38,077 nucleotides of DNA from Nitrospira sp. (lineage in GTDB: Bacteria; Nitrospirota; Nitrospiria; Nitrospirales; Nitrospiraceae). The position numbers and the translations under genes are program-made. The notes beneath the pieces are model-generated. The model had not been told where the DNA came from. It saw nothing but the letters and a program-made list of their open reading frames with translations, and searched no databases. The stretch spans positions 1-38,077 of the forward strand of contig JABFSU010000064.1 in NCBI GenBank assembly GCA_013140455.1. The letters run 5' to 3'. This document shows, piece by piece, positions 31,534 to 38,077 of the stretch (position 1 is the stretch's first letter; the number at the start of each line of letters is the position of its first letter).

Positions 31534-32622
31534 TCACTGACGCGAAATCAGATGCACCGAGCCGGCTTTGAATGACGCTCGGACCGATGCGCCGACGGTC
31601 AATCCAAGCTCTGTCAGCGCCGATCGCGTAATGACCGCGACCAGAGGAAACCCGCACTCGATTGTGACCCGCGCCAGGGCTCCGAGCGAGGCAATAGCGT
31701 CTACCGTCCCTTGGAGATGGTTCCGCGCACTGGTGAGCCCGGCGCCCGCTGGTTCGAGCGTCACATCCTCTGCCCTGATGCAGACAAACACGTCGGAACC
31801 AACGCTCTCGACCGCTACCGCCGTCAAAGAGATCTCTCCCACCTGCACGGTGGCCAGCCCTTCACGCGCCTCAACCAACGTTCCCTGCACCACGGTTTCA
31901 ACGCCGACGACTCTCGCAACATCCGCATTAGCCGGCCGACTGAATACTTCTTGAGGCGTCCCCACCTGTAGGATAGCCCCCTCATGCATCACGGCCATCA
32001 CATCACCCAGCGTCAAGGCCTCAGCCCAATCATGTGTCACGATAATTGAAGGGAGCGCCAATTGTTTCAGGAGCCCTCTCAGTTCGCCACGCAGTTGCGC
32101 GCGCGTGGGCGCATCCAAGGCAGAAAGCGGTTCATCCAGCAACAGCAACTGCGGCCGGGGTGCGACGGCGCGAGCCAGCGCCACCCGTTGCTGCTGTCCT
32201 CCGGACAGTTCACGCGGTTTGGCATCCTCAAGTCCGGTCAAATGAAACAGCTCTACCATTTCCTGCACCCGCTTCTGTCGCTCGGCAAGCGTGAGCTCTC
32301 CCAATCCATAGGCGATGTTCCCGGCTACGGAATAATTGGGAAACAGCGCATAGTCCTGCGCCATATAGCCGATGTGCCGGTCTTGCGACGGCACTTTGAT
32401 GCGCGATCCCGTATCCAGCCAGACTCTGGAGACAAACTGAATCGTCCCTTCCTCCGGCCACTCCAAACCTGCCACCGAACGCAGAACCGTCGTCTTGCCG
32501 GACCCGGACGGACCAAACAGGATCAACACGGTCGAGGCTTCAACCGGATAACGAAAGCTGGCGCGGATAGGCGGTCGCCCCGGAAAGGTCTTCGTCACCT
32601 CGACGATTATTTCTGCGGCCAT
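31534..32622 (-). CDS. modC: ModC, molybdate ABC transporter ATPase
   Basis: A 362-residue ABC ATPase. Walker A is GPSGSGKTT (about residue 35), the signature is LSGGQQQRVALARA, and Walker B with D-loop is LLLLDEPLSALD. From about residue 290 comes a molybdate-binding Mop/TOBE domain (NHLQGTVDAIASLGALARVT, ending SVRASFKAGSVHLI), as in E. coli ModC, which supports molybdate or tungstate as substrate. It powers uptake through ModB. Its start overlaps the end of modB by 16 bases. It is the last gene of the operon. Confidence 0.95.
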   Translation of the reverse strand: MAAEIIVEVTKTFPGRPPIRASFRYPVEASTVLILFGPSGSGKTTVLRSVAGLEWPEEGTIQFVSRVWLDTGSRIKVPSQDRHIGYMAQDYALFPNYSVAGNIAYGLGELTLAERQKRVQEMVELFHLTGLEDAKPRELSGGQQQRVALARAVAPRPQLLLLDEPLSALDAPTRAQLRGELRGLLKQLALPSIIVTHDWAEALTLGDVMAVMHEGAILQVGTPQEVFSRPANADVARVVGVETVVQGTLVEAREGLATVQVGEISLTAVAVESVGSDVFVCIRAEDVTLEPAGAGLTSARNHLQGTVDAIASLGALARVTIECGFPLVAVITRSALTELGLTVGASVRASFKAGSVHLISRQ

Positions 32623-33281
32623 ACCGCCCAGACCTTTCGATTCATGGCATAGACCAATAACAGGACGAGATAGGAAATCATGAGGAGAAACGCGGCGGTC
32701 TTTGCCGCCCCGGCATAATTGAGCGCCTGCACCTCATCATAGATATCGATCGAGACGGTGCGCGTCACCCCTTCGATATTGCCGCCCACCATCAGCACCA
32801 CTCCGAACTCTCCTAACGTATGGGCGAAACTCAAGACCGCGCCGGTAATGAGCCCCGCCGTCGACAGTGGCAAAATAAGTTTGAAGAACGTCCGTACCTT
32901 GGATAGCCCCAAGGTCCACGAGGCTTCGATCAATTTCCGATCAACCTGCTCGAAGGCGGTCGCAAACGGCTGGACGGCAAAGGGAAGGCTGTACAAGATC
33001 GACGCGAGGAGGAGACCTTCAAACGTGAACGGCAGCGGATGGCCGACAAGATCTGCATAGAACCGGCCGATCGGACTATGAGGGCCGATGGCGACAAGGA
33101 TGTAAAACCCGAGCACGGTCGGTGGCAGAACCAACGGCAGCGCCACGATTGATTCGACAACAAATTTCCATCGCCAGGTGGAATAGGCCAGCCAATAGGC
33201 AATCGGCAATCCGATCACCAGCAACGCGGCGGCCGTGAGGCTCGCTAATTTGAAGGTGACCCAGATGGCGATCCAGTTCAT
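32607..33281 (-). CDS. modB: ModB, molybdate ABC transporter permease
   Basis: A 224-residue inner-membrane permease. The start is at the MNWIAIW ATG (33281) because upstream codons in the longer frame give Arg/Cys-rich nonsense. Five or more hydrophobic spans are visible. The EAA loop reads EASWTLGLSKVRTFFKLILP, and the region with AHTLGEFGVVLMVGGNIEG is typical of ModB. It begins 13 bases after the small lipoprotein gene and overlaps modC at its end. It passes the oxyanion from the periplasmic binding protein into the cytoplasm. Confidence 0.95.
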   Translation of the reverse strand: MNWIAIWVTFKLASLTAAALLVIGLPIAYWLAYSTWRWKFVVESIVALPLVLPPTVLGFYILVAIGPHSPIGRFYADLVGHPLPFTFEGLLLASILYSLPFAVQPFATAFEQVDRKLIEASWTLGLSKVRTFFKLILPLSTAGLITGAVLSFAHTLGEFGVVLMVGGNIEGVTRTVSIDIYDEVQALNYAGAAKTAAFLLMISYLVLLLVYAMNRKVWAVWPQK

Positions 33282-33294
33282 CTGACGGCACGTC

Positions 33295-33624
33295 CTACTT
33301 GCATATGAACTGCATCCCCCACCTCCGGCCGGTCGCCTCGCCCTCCTGCCCCTCCACGCTGGACATGCTGCCGTAGCCCGGCACTTCACCCTCCTTCAGG
33401 ACGACATACCCAGACGGGCACTTCTTCTCCATCACCTTCAACGCGCCTTTTCGATGGGGTGACCCCATCGGCCCGCCGCGCTCTTCTTTGAAAAGGTAGG
33501 AAACGACTCCACTGGTCTCTGTCTCACGCACCATGGTGACGGCATCGGAGCACCCGGCACTCACACACAACAGCACACCAAGCCACGCCGCATTGACTGT
33601 ATTACCCCGGCAACGTAAACCCAT
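33295..33624 (-). CDS. Small lipoprotein between modA and modB
   Basis: A 109-residue predicted lipoprotein: signal AAWLGVLLCVSAGC with a good lipobox. The mature part has two further cysteines (EKKCPSGYVVL and QFICK) that may pair. The ATG at 33624 overlaps the end of modA by 23 bases and has GAGG at a proper distance inside modA, so translation is coupled to modA. Such a gene is not a standard part of mod operons. It might help dock the binding protein or the porin. No family is recognised. Confidence 0.8.
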   Translation of the reverse strand: MGLRCRGNTVNAAWLGVLLCVSAGCSDAVTMVRETETSGVVSYLFKEERGGPMGSPHRKGALKVMEKKCPSGYVVLKEGEVPGYGSMSSVEGQEGEATGRRWGMQFICK

Positions 33625-34363
33625 ATCGCCTCATGATGTCCTGGCCCTGCGAGCCTTGTAAGAACTCCAGAAAACGCCGCGCCGCGTCCGGACTCTTGGA
33701 TTGTTTGAGAATCACCGCCCCTTGCTCCAGCGGAGGGTAGGCCTCCGCCGGGATTTCCCAGTATACGCCTTTCCCGCTCATGGCAGGCGCCACAGCCAGC
33801 GACAAGGCGATGACTCCGATCTCGCAGGCACCGGATTCGATGAACTGCGCCGCCTGCGAGATATTCTCTCCCAAGATCAGTTTGTCTTTGACCGATTCGT
33901 AGATCTTGGCATGCTCCATCGCCGCCACCGCAGCGCGACCATACGGGGCATGCTTGGGATTCGCAATCGCAATCTTTCGGATACCGGGCTCCCGCAGAAC
34001 GGCGAACCCCTTGGACACATCAAGGCGCGACGCCGTTCCGGCCCACAACACAATCCGTCCGACGGCATAGCGATAGAGCGACCCCGGCACCGTCAATCCG
34101 GCCTCTTCCAGTTTCTTCGGATACCCGATGTCAGCGGAGAAGTAGAGATCGAAGGGCGCGCCATTCTGAATCTGCGCATAAAAGTTTCCCGACGACCCCA
34201 ACGACAGCTTCACATGGTTCCCGGAAGTCTTTTCATATTCGACCACGATCTCCTTCATTGCAAAATTCAGATCCGATGCCGCCGCGATTGTAATGTCCTC
34301 TGCGCTAACCAGGCTCACACCTGAGAGAACGAGCGCACAGATGATGGCGATGATTCGTAACAT
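33602..34363 (-). CDS. modA: ModA, periplasmic molybdate-binding protein
   Basis: A 253-residue substrate-binding protein with a signal peptide (ending near SLVSA). Family motifs: AAASDLNFAMKEIVVEYEK, LSLGSSGNFYAQIQNGAPFD with LYFSAD, and the later IAIANPKHAPYGRAAVAAME; the Ser residues in ASDLN and GSSG are oxyanion ligands in ModA. It binds molybdate or tungstate in the periplasm and delivers it to ModB/ModC. GAGGAG precedes the ATG, 12 bases after the porin stop. Confidence 0.95.
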   Translation of the reverse strand: MLRIIAIICALVLSGVSLVSAEDITIAAASDLNFAMKEIVVEYEKTSGNHVKLSLGSSGNFYAQIQNGAPFDLYFSADIGYPKKLEEAGLTVPGSLYRYAVGRIVLWAGTASRLDVSKGFAVLREPGIRKIAIANPKHAPYGRAAVAAMEHAKIYESVKDKLILGENISQAAQFIESGACEIGVIALSLAVAPAMSGKGVYWEIPAEAYPPLEQGAVILKQSKSPDAARRFLEFLQGSQGQDIMRRYGFTLPG

Positions 34364-34375
34364 AGAGCGGACTCC

Positions 34376-36091
34376 TCAAAAGAATATTTGATAATTAATG
34401 CGCACCGCATTTTCAATCAGCGTCCCCGCGCGCGCATCGAGCGGCACCGTCCCGGACGGGAATGTAGCCCCGACCGCCGGCAACGGCGCGCTACGCCCGA
34501 TCGCAAATCCGCCCTGTCCCATCGCAACGTTGCTATAGGTCAGCATGATCTGGTGATCGTAGGTCCCGCTGAGGAACCAGTTCAACGAGACATCGACTTG
34601 TTTGATCAGATCTCCGCCCGACCGCGTATCCGGATCCCACCAGGCATAGCGGGCCGCCACTTCGACTTTCCGCGGGATCAGGTAGTAGCCGGATTGCACG
34701 TACCACCCGGTCGCATTACCGAACTGCCCCGGCGCAAATACTGTGCAAGGCCCTCCCGCCACCGCTGTCTGCATACAGGGCAGTTCCTTATTGTGCCTGA
34801 TCACGTTTCTAAACCAGTATTCGGCCTGCAACGAGAAGCCACGGTACTTGAAGGCATAGTCCAGCGTCCAGGTGGAAAAATCGACCACCCCCTGCCCCAA
34901 CATCCGTCCGTTGCCCAGCGCGGCGAGTTGGCGCCGGACGCTGAGATTGGCCAGATCGATTCCGACAAAGGCGTTATTGGTGCTGGTGTCGATGGAGGGA
35001 TTGTACGCATAGGCGCCGCCGACAACCATCTGCGGCGTTTCGGAATAGGCCATGTCTCCTTCGCCATATCCGGCCCGCCCCATCAGATTGGCCTGGAGCC
35101 TGGCAACATACATCAGCTGACTCACGTTACTGCGCAGGTTGGCATTCAAACTCCGCTGATTGACCGGGCATCCGGCAGGAGAGGGAAAGGGATTGCCGCC
35201 GGTCTGCCCGCCGGGACACCCCACCGTTGGCTCCTCACTGGAAAATTGCGCAAACCGGTTTACCAACGGACCCGAGCCGTTGAACACACCCAGATAATAG
35301 GTCACCGGATAGACTTCTTCGTCGTTCATGATCGTGATGCCGACGTCGCGCCGGTTCAGTCCGTTTGCCGTGAACGCGTCCATCGCCAGCGCGCGGCTGG
35401 CGAACTGCATCGAGGCGGTCGAATTGATCTGGGACCGGTTGAAGTACACCTTGTACTGACCGACCTGCACATTCAGCCAGGGAATGTGTGTACTGGTCAC
35501 ATTCATATCGAACACGGACAACGCGCCGGGCGCCTGGGCATTCTCCGCCGTTTCCCCGGCCAGCTGAATGTAATATTTGAAATCCGGGTTGAAGAGATGC
35601 CCCATGAAGTACAGTCTCGCGGTTCTCAAGTTAAACGTGGACGCCTGATCACCGGACCGGGCCGCGCGGTAATCCCCGAATACTCCCAACAGCTCAGGAA
35701 AGTTCTTCGAGTCGCCCGACTCGCGATAGGCATCGTTGCGATAGCGCTGAGTAAATCTGGTGGCGAACCGCCCGCGGATTTTGAGAAAGAAATCATTGTC
35801 GTTCATGGAAAAGTTGAAGCCCCGGTCGTACCAAGCCTTAAAGCTGGGCTGTAAAAGGTACGTTCGATCCTGCGACTCCTTGACGACGTGATCGTACTCC
35901 TCCTGCGTGATCGTGCCCTGCTTCACGGCCCGCTGTAGCAACAGCTTGGTGGCCGGATCCATGCTTTCGACAAATACGTAGCGCCCGTCTTTTTCGACCA
36001 GCTTCCCTGTATCCGCCGCCCACGCTGGGCTCATCCAGACAATCAGCAGGAATACCCACCCGGCAAAGAACCATCGAGCGCGATGAGACAT
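34376..36091 (-). CDS. OprP/OprO-like phosphate-selective-type porin
   Basis: A 571-residue outer-membrane porin. After the signal peptide (ending SPAWA) comes a short helical/coiled region (ATKLLLQRAVKQGTITQEEY), then a long barrel with family-like segments: DFFLKIRGRFATRFTQRYRN, LRTARLYFMGHLFNPDFKYY, WLNVQVGQYKVYFNRSQINS and ALAMDAFTANGLNRRDVGIT; it ends in an aromatic pair (NYQIFF) as outer-membrane barrels do. OprP-like channels prefer anions. In an operon with ModABC it probably admits molybdate. GAGGAG precedes the ATG. Confidence 0.9.
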   Translation of the reverse strand: MSHRARWFFAGWVFLLIVWMSPAWAADTGKLVEKDGRYVFVESMDPATKLLLQRAVKQGTITQEEYDHVVKESQDRTYLLQPSFKAWYDRGFNFSMNDNDFFLKIRGRFATRFTQRYRNDAYRESGDSKNFPELLGVFGDYRAARSGDQASTFNLRTARLYFMGHLFNPDFKYYIQLAGETAENAQAPGALSVFDMNVTSTHIPWLNVQVGQYKVYFNRSQINSTASMQFASRALAMDAFTANGLNRRDVGITIMNDEEVYPVTYYLGVFNGSGPLVNRFAQFSSEEPTVGCPGGQTGGNPFPSPAGCPVNQRSLNANLRSNVSQLMYVARLQANLMGRAGYGEGDMAYSETPQMVVGGAYAYNPSIDTSTNNAFVGIDLANLSVRRQLAALGNGRMLGQGVVDFSTWTLDYAFKYRGFSLQAEYWFRNVIRHNKELPCMQTAVAGGPCTVFAPGQFGNATGWYVQSGYYLIPRKVEVAARYAWWDPDTRSGGDLIKQVDVSLNWFLSGTYDHQIMLTYSNVAMGQGGFAIGRSAPLPAVGATFPSGTVPLDARAGTLIENAVRINYQIFF

Positions 36092-36154
36092 GACGATGAT
36101 CTCCTCAATCAGAACAAATGACGTGAGCGATAACGACGATACTGAATATGATGA

Positions 36155-36817
36155 TTACGGCCCTGGAGAAGCGCCGATCTTCGGCGCTTTCAAGAAGGCT
36201 CGATAGTCCAGCGCTGAAAGGCCCTGCTGATCGGCAACCCAGAACCGGCCTGGTTCAAAATAGAGCAGGTACTCGGCTGGCGGCGGCGGCGGGGTGGGAT
36301 AGTTGTAATCGTAGAGGTCCGCTTTTCTCGTTGGAATCTGCACATGCACATATTCAAGCGTCAGGTAGAGATACGGCTCACGGACCGCCGCCCATCCGCC
36401 GACGACATCGCGGCGGACGCTGGGATTGAAACCCGGTGCCCGCAGTTCGAAATGCACGCGTTCCCCAGGCCCGGCGGCGCGCAATCCTTCGGAGAGCCTT
36501 CCTGCCAATGCGTCCAGCTCATCCGGACGAAAGACCGGCTTGGGAGGATTTTCTTCTGCAAACCAGCGTAGCGGCATGCGCTGCTTGGGCCGGAATGAGA
36601 ACCCCTGCAAAATATCCGTCAGCTCCGCCGGGCTGAGTTGAGCCGGATGCGAATAGACCGATGCATCAACTTCCTGTTGAAGCGCAACAACCACGCGAGC
36701 ATCTTCATGCACCACTTTGGTGGTGTACGGCAGCCGCGCGCAGGATGAGGACACACCGATGACAGCCACACAAAGAACCATCCGCCAGAATATGAAGACA
36801 CGGCCTTGATGACACAT
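36155..36817 (-). CDS. Lipoprotein of unknown function in the mod operon
   Basis: A 220-residue predicted lipoprotein: hydrophobic MVLCVAVIGVSSSC with Cys after SSS. GGAGAG precedes the ATG. The mature part includes LSPAELTDILQGFSFRPKQR, then PVFRPDELDALAGRLSEGLR, and a Pro-rich stretch before LLYFEPGRFWVADQQG. No known family; it lies between a binding protein and the porin, so an envelope role in the same uptake path is likely. A strong stem-loop (36169-36189) covers its last codons. Confidence 0.8.
   Translation of the reverse strand: MCHQGRVFIFWRMVLCVAVIGVSSSCARLPYTTKVVHEDARVVVALQQEVDASVYSHPAQLSPAELTDILQGFSFRPKQRMPLRWFAEENPPKPVFRPDELDALAGRLSEGLRAAGPGERVHFELRAPGFNPSVRRDVVGGWAAVREPYLYLTLEYVHVQIPTRKADLYDYNYPTPPPPPAEYLLYFEPGRFWVADQQGLSALDYRAFLKAPKIGASPGP
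36169..36189. repeat. Stem-loop at the end of the lipoprotein gene
   Basis: AAGCGCCGA (36169-36177) and TCGGCGCTT (36181-36189) pair perfectly around three bases, inside the last codons of the lipoprotein and about 80 bases before the porin start. No T run follows. It may tune mRNA decay or read-through between the two genes. Confidence 0.6.
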
Positions 36818-36878
36818 ATATTTCTCTCCGTGATATAGAAGAAGACGCCACTGACAATGAACTCGCCAGACCGCTATG

Positions 36879-37736
36879 TCAGAGAACCGGAACGCGAACC
36901 GGACTTTCCGGTGGCTTGCCAGGCCCGTACCCCAGCCGTTTCAATACCGACTGCCCCTCCAGGCTCGTGACAAAACGCAAAAACTCCTCGCAGAGCGGAC
37001 GATCCGGGCAGTACCGCTCCATCGAAATGGAATGCGGAACCGGCTTATAGAGGCTGGTTGGAGCCATGGCTACGATGCGCACCCGCTGCTGAATCCGCAT
37101 GGCATCCTGTCCGAACATGACACCGACATCGGCCTGGCCGCTCAACACATGATCGAGAATCCCGGCCTGATCGTTGGTCAGATCGATTCGCGCCCCCTCC
37201 ACACTGTTGAGTCCCAAAGCGGACAGCAGCCGACTGGTTTCCACACCCAGTCGCGTCTTCTGATCGGCAATCGCGATCCGCACGGTCGTCATCTTGGCCA
37301 ATGCCTCAAACGACTCGGGAGCCTCGCTCAGAGATTCCGGCGCCACAAGCACCAGCCGCTCCGTCGCATAGAGGGCTTTTGCCTCCGGCAGCAGATAATA
37401 TTTCTGCTCCATACGGGTGAGGACCTCATCCCCGCCCGGTGCCACCAGGTAAATAGGCCCTGAGCCGATGAAGAACTTTCCCCGATTCTCCATTGCAGCG
37501 ACGGTCCGCCGAAGATCGAGCGACGTATCGACCGAGAGCTGGACACGTACATTGGGGTGGCCGGCCTCGAATGCCTGGCCGAGTTTCGCCATGGCCTCTT
37601 CCACAGACGGCGATGTGGCAATGACCAGCACCCGAGTCGCTCCTGAATCTCGAACAGGCCCTTCCGCAGGCGCACAACTCATGCTGACCACGGCACAGAA
37701 ACCCAGGGTCACAGCACTCATCCATCGAATAGTCAT
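36879..37736 (-). CDS. ModA-like substrate-binding lipoprotein
   Basis: A 285-residue solute-binding lipoprotein. The ATG at 37736 gives a signal ending in VSMSC; upstream codons in the same frame look unrelated. The body has the type-2 periplasmic-binding-protein pattern: VLVIATSPSVEEAMAKLGQA, VQLSVDTSLDLRRTVAAMEN, IAIADQKTRLGVETSRLLSA, then LSGQADVGVMFGQDAMRI, and a C-terminal FVTSLEGQSVLKRLGYG like that of ModA. It could bind a second oxyanion or hand molybdate to the uptake path. It starts 19 bases after the regulator gene. Confidence 0.85.
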   Translation of the reverse strand: MTIRWMSAVTLGFCAVVSMSCAPAEGPVRDSGATRVLVIATSPSVEEAMAKLGQAFEAGHPNVRVQLSVDTSLDLRRTVAAMENRGKFFIGSGPIYLVAPGGDEVLTRMEQKYYLLPEAKALYATERLVLVAPESLSEAPESFEALAKMTTVRIAIADQKTRLGVETSRLLSALGLNSVEGARIDLTNDQAGILDHVLSGQADVGVMFGQDAMRIQQRVRIVAMAPTSLYKPVPHSISMERYCPDRPLCEEFLRFVTSLEGQSVLKRLGYGPGKPPESPVRVPVL

Positions 37737-37755
37737 TCGATTCCCGTCCTCACCA

Positions 37756-38077
37756 TTACAAAATCTGAAGCTTACCCGTGTCCGTCGTGTCATACCCGCC
37801 AATGGCGGCGATCTCGGACCGGAACGGGCGACTGGCCAGCGTGTCGAAGAAATGATTCAAAGACGGATGATTGGAGAGGTAGGCTTTGGGCACCACTAAA
37901 TCGTAGCGCGCTGACTGTAACGGAATGAATTCAAGACCGTAGGATTGCGCGGCGGATCTGATTCCCATCCCCACATCCGCCTGCCCTTCCGAGACCAGAC
38001 GGGCGACATGGAGATGGGACGCCGCCGTGCGGTCATATCCTTTGACCTGCGAACCGACGAAACCCGCGGCGCGCAGC
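37756..38077 (-). CDS. PBP-like domain protein, probably a molybdate-responsive regulator (partial)
   Basis: Only the C-terminal 106 residues are in the window; the gene continues beyond 38077. The visible part (HLHVARLVSEGQADVGMGIR, SYGLEFIPLQSARYDLVVPK, then NHFFDTLASRPFRSEIAAIG and GGYDTTDTGK) is the PBP-like domain that follows a helix-turn-helix in molybdate-linked regulators or a MoeA-like domain. The GYD-TGK end is typical. As first visible gene of the operon it could sense molybdate and control the genes downstream. The DNA-binding part is not seen, so this is inference. Confidence 0.75.
   Translation of the reverse strand, partial: LRAAGFVGSQVKGYDRTAASHLHVARLVSEGQADVGMGIRSAAQSYGLEFIPLQSARYDLVVPKAYLSNHPSLNHFFDTLASRPFRSEIAAIGGYDTTDTGKLQIL

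Noticed and set aside
34388-35854. Long open frame (488 codons) antisense to the porin gene
   Set aside because: It mirrors the porin codons; the porin has signal peptide, barrel pattern and ribosome binding site, while this frame is His/Arg/Pro-rich with no fold or start signal.

Overview
The window reads as chromosomal DNA of a Gram-negative bacterium with moderately high GC, most likely a Nitrospira-type nitrite oxidiser (phylum Nitrospirota). This is inference, not proof. It rests on many lipoproteins and outer-membrane proteins, a large molybdate-uptake operon, a fatty-acid desaturase/methyltransferase/flavoprotein cluster that would suit the methyl-branched C16 lipids reported for Nitrospira, and the general look of the proteins. 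No 16S rRNA, nxr or other diagnostic marker is present.

Layout. 1-2.4 kb: a Gfo/Idh/MocA oxidoreductase convergent with a GT4 glycosyltransferase. 2.6-6.1 kb: a lipoprotein cyclase, a coiled-coil lipoprotein, a secreted rhodanese whose catalytic Cys is Arg, an unknown secreted protein, a DUF2630 protein, and a 3' remnant of a second rhodanese that still has the Cys. 6.1-9.5 kb (minus): desaturase, CFA-synthase-type methyltransferase and DHCR24/TmsA-like flavoprotein, probably one lipid-modification unit. 10.2-11.6 kb: small proteins and a YajD-type HNH protein. 11.7-15.4 kb (minus): a large secreted S8 protease with four C-terminal repeats (two identical at DNA level) and a Gly-Cys-TM-Arg tail, followed by a CPBP intramembrane protease that may process that tail. 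16-21.6 kb: a beta-barrel-like protein and conserved housekeeping genes (ychF, VF530, yaeQ, SUI1/yciH) mixed with hypotheticals.

21.8-27.1 kb is a probable genomic island. It begins in the 3' end of a CAT-anticodon tRNA gene and ends at a 21-bp copy (one mismatch) of that 3' end. Inside are a TacA/TacT-type toxin-antitoxin pair, transposase debris, and three unfamiliar genes: a one-TM protein, a lipoprotein and a proteasome-like Ntn-hydrolase candidate. Each of the three is preceded by nearly the same promoter (TTGCGg-N17-TArAAT). No integrase is left.

27.3-31.2 kb (minus): a secreted glycoside-hydrolase-like protein, then a LexA-like (XRE + S24) gene cluster. It has an operator overlapping the -10 and start region, two small proteins, a RecA-fold protein without a proper Walker A, and fused remnants of a small conserved protein and a family-B DNA polymerase. 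It looks like a decaying damage-response cassette.

31.5-38.1 kb (minus): a tightly packed molybdate (or related oxyanion) operon. In order of transcription it holds a PBP-like regulator fragment (cut by the window edge), a lipoprotein binding protein, a lipoprotein, an OprP-like porin, ModA, a small lipoprotein, ModB and ModC. It would carry the oxyanion from outer membrane to cytoplasm, presumably for molybdopterin enzymes.
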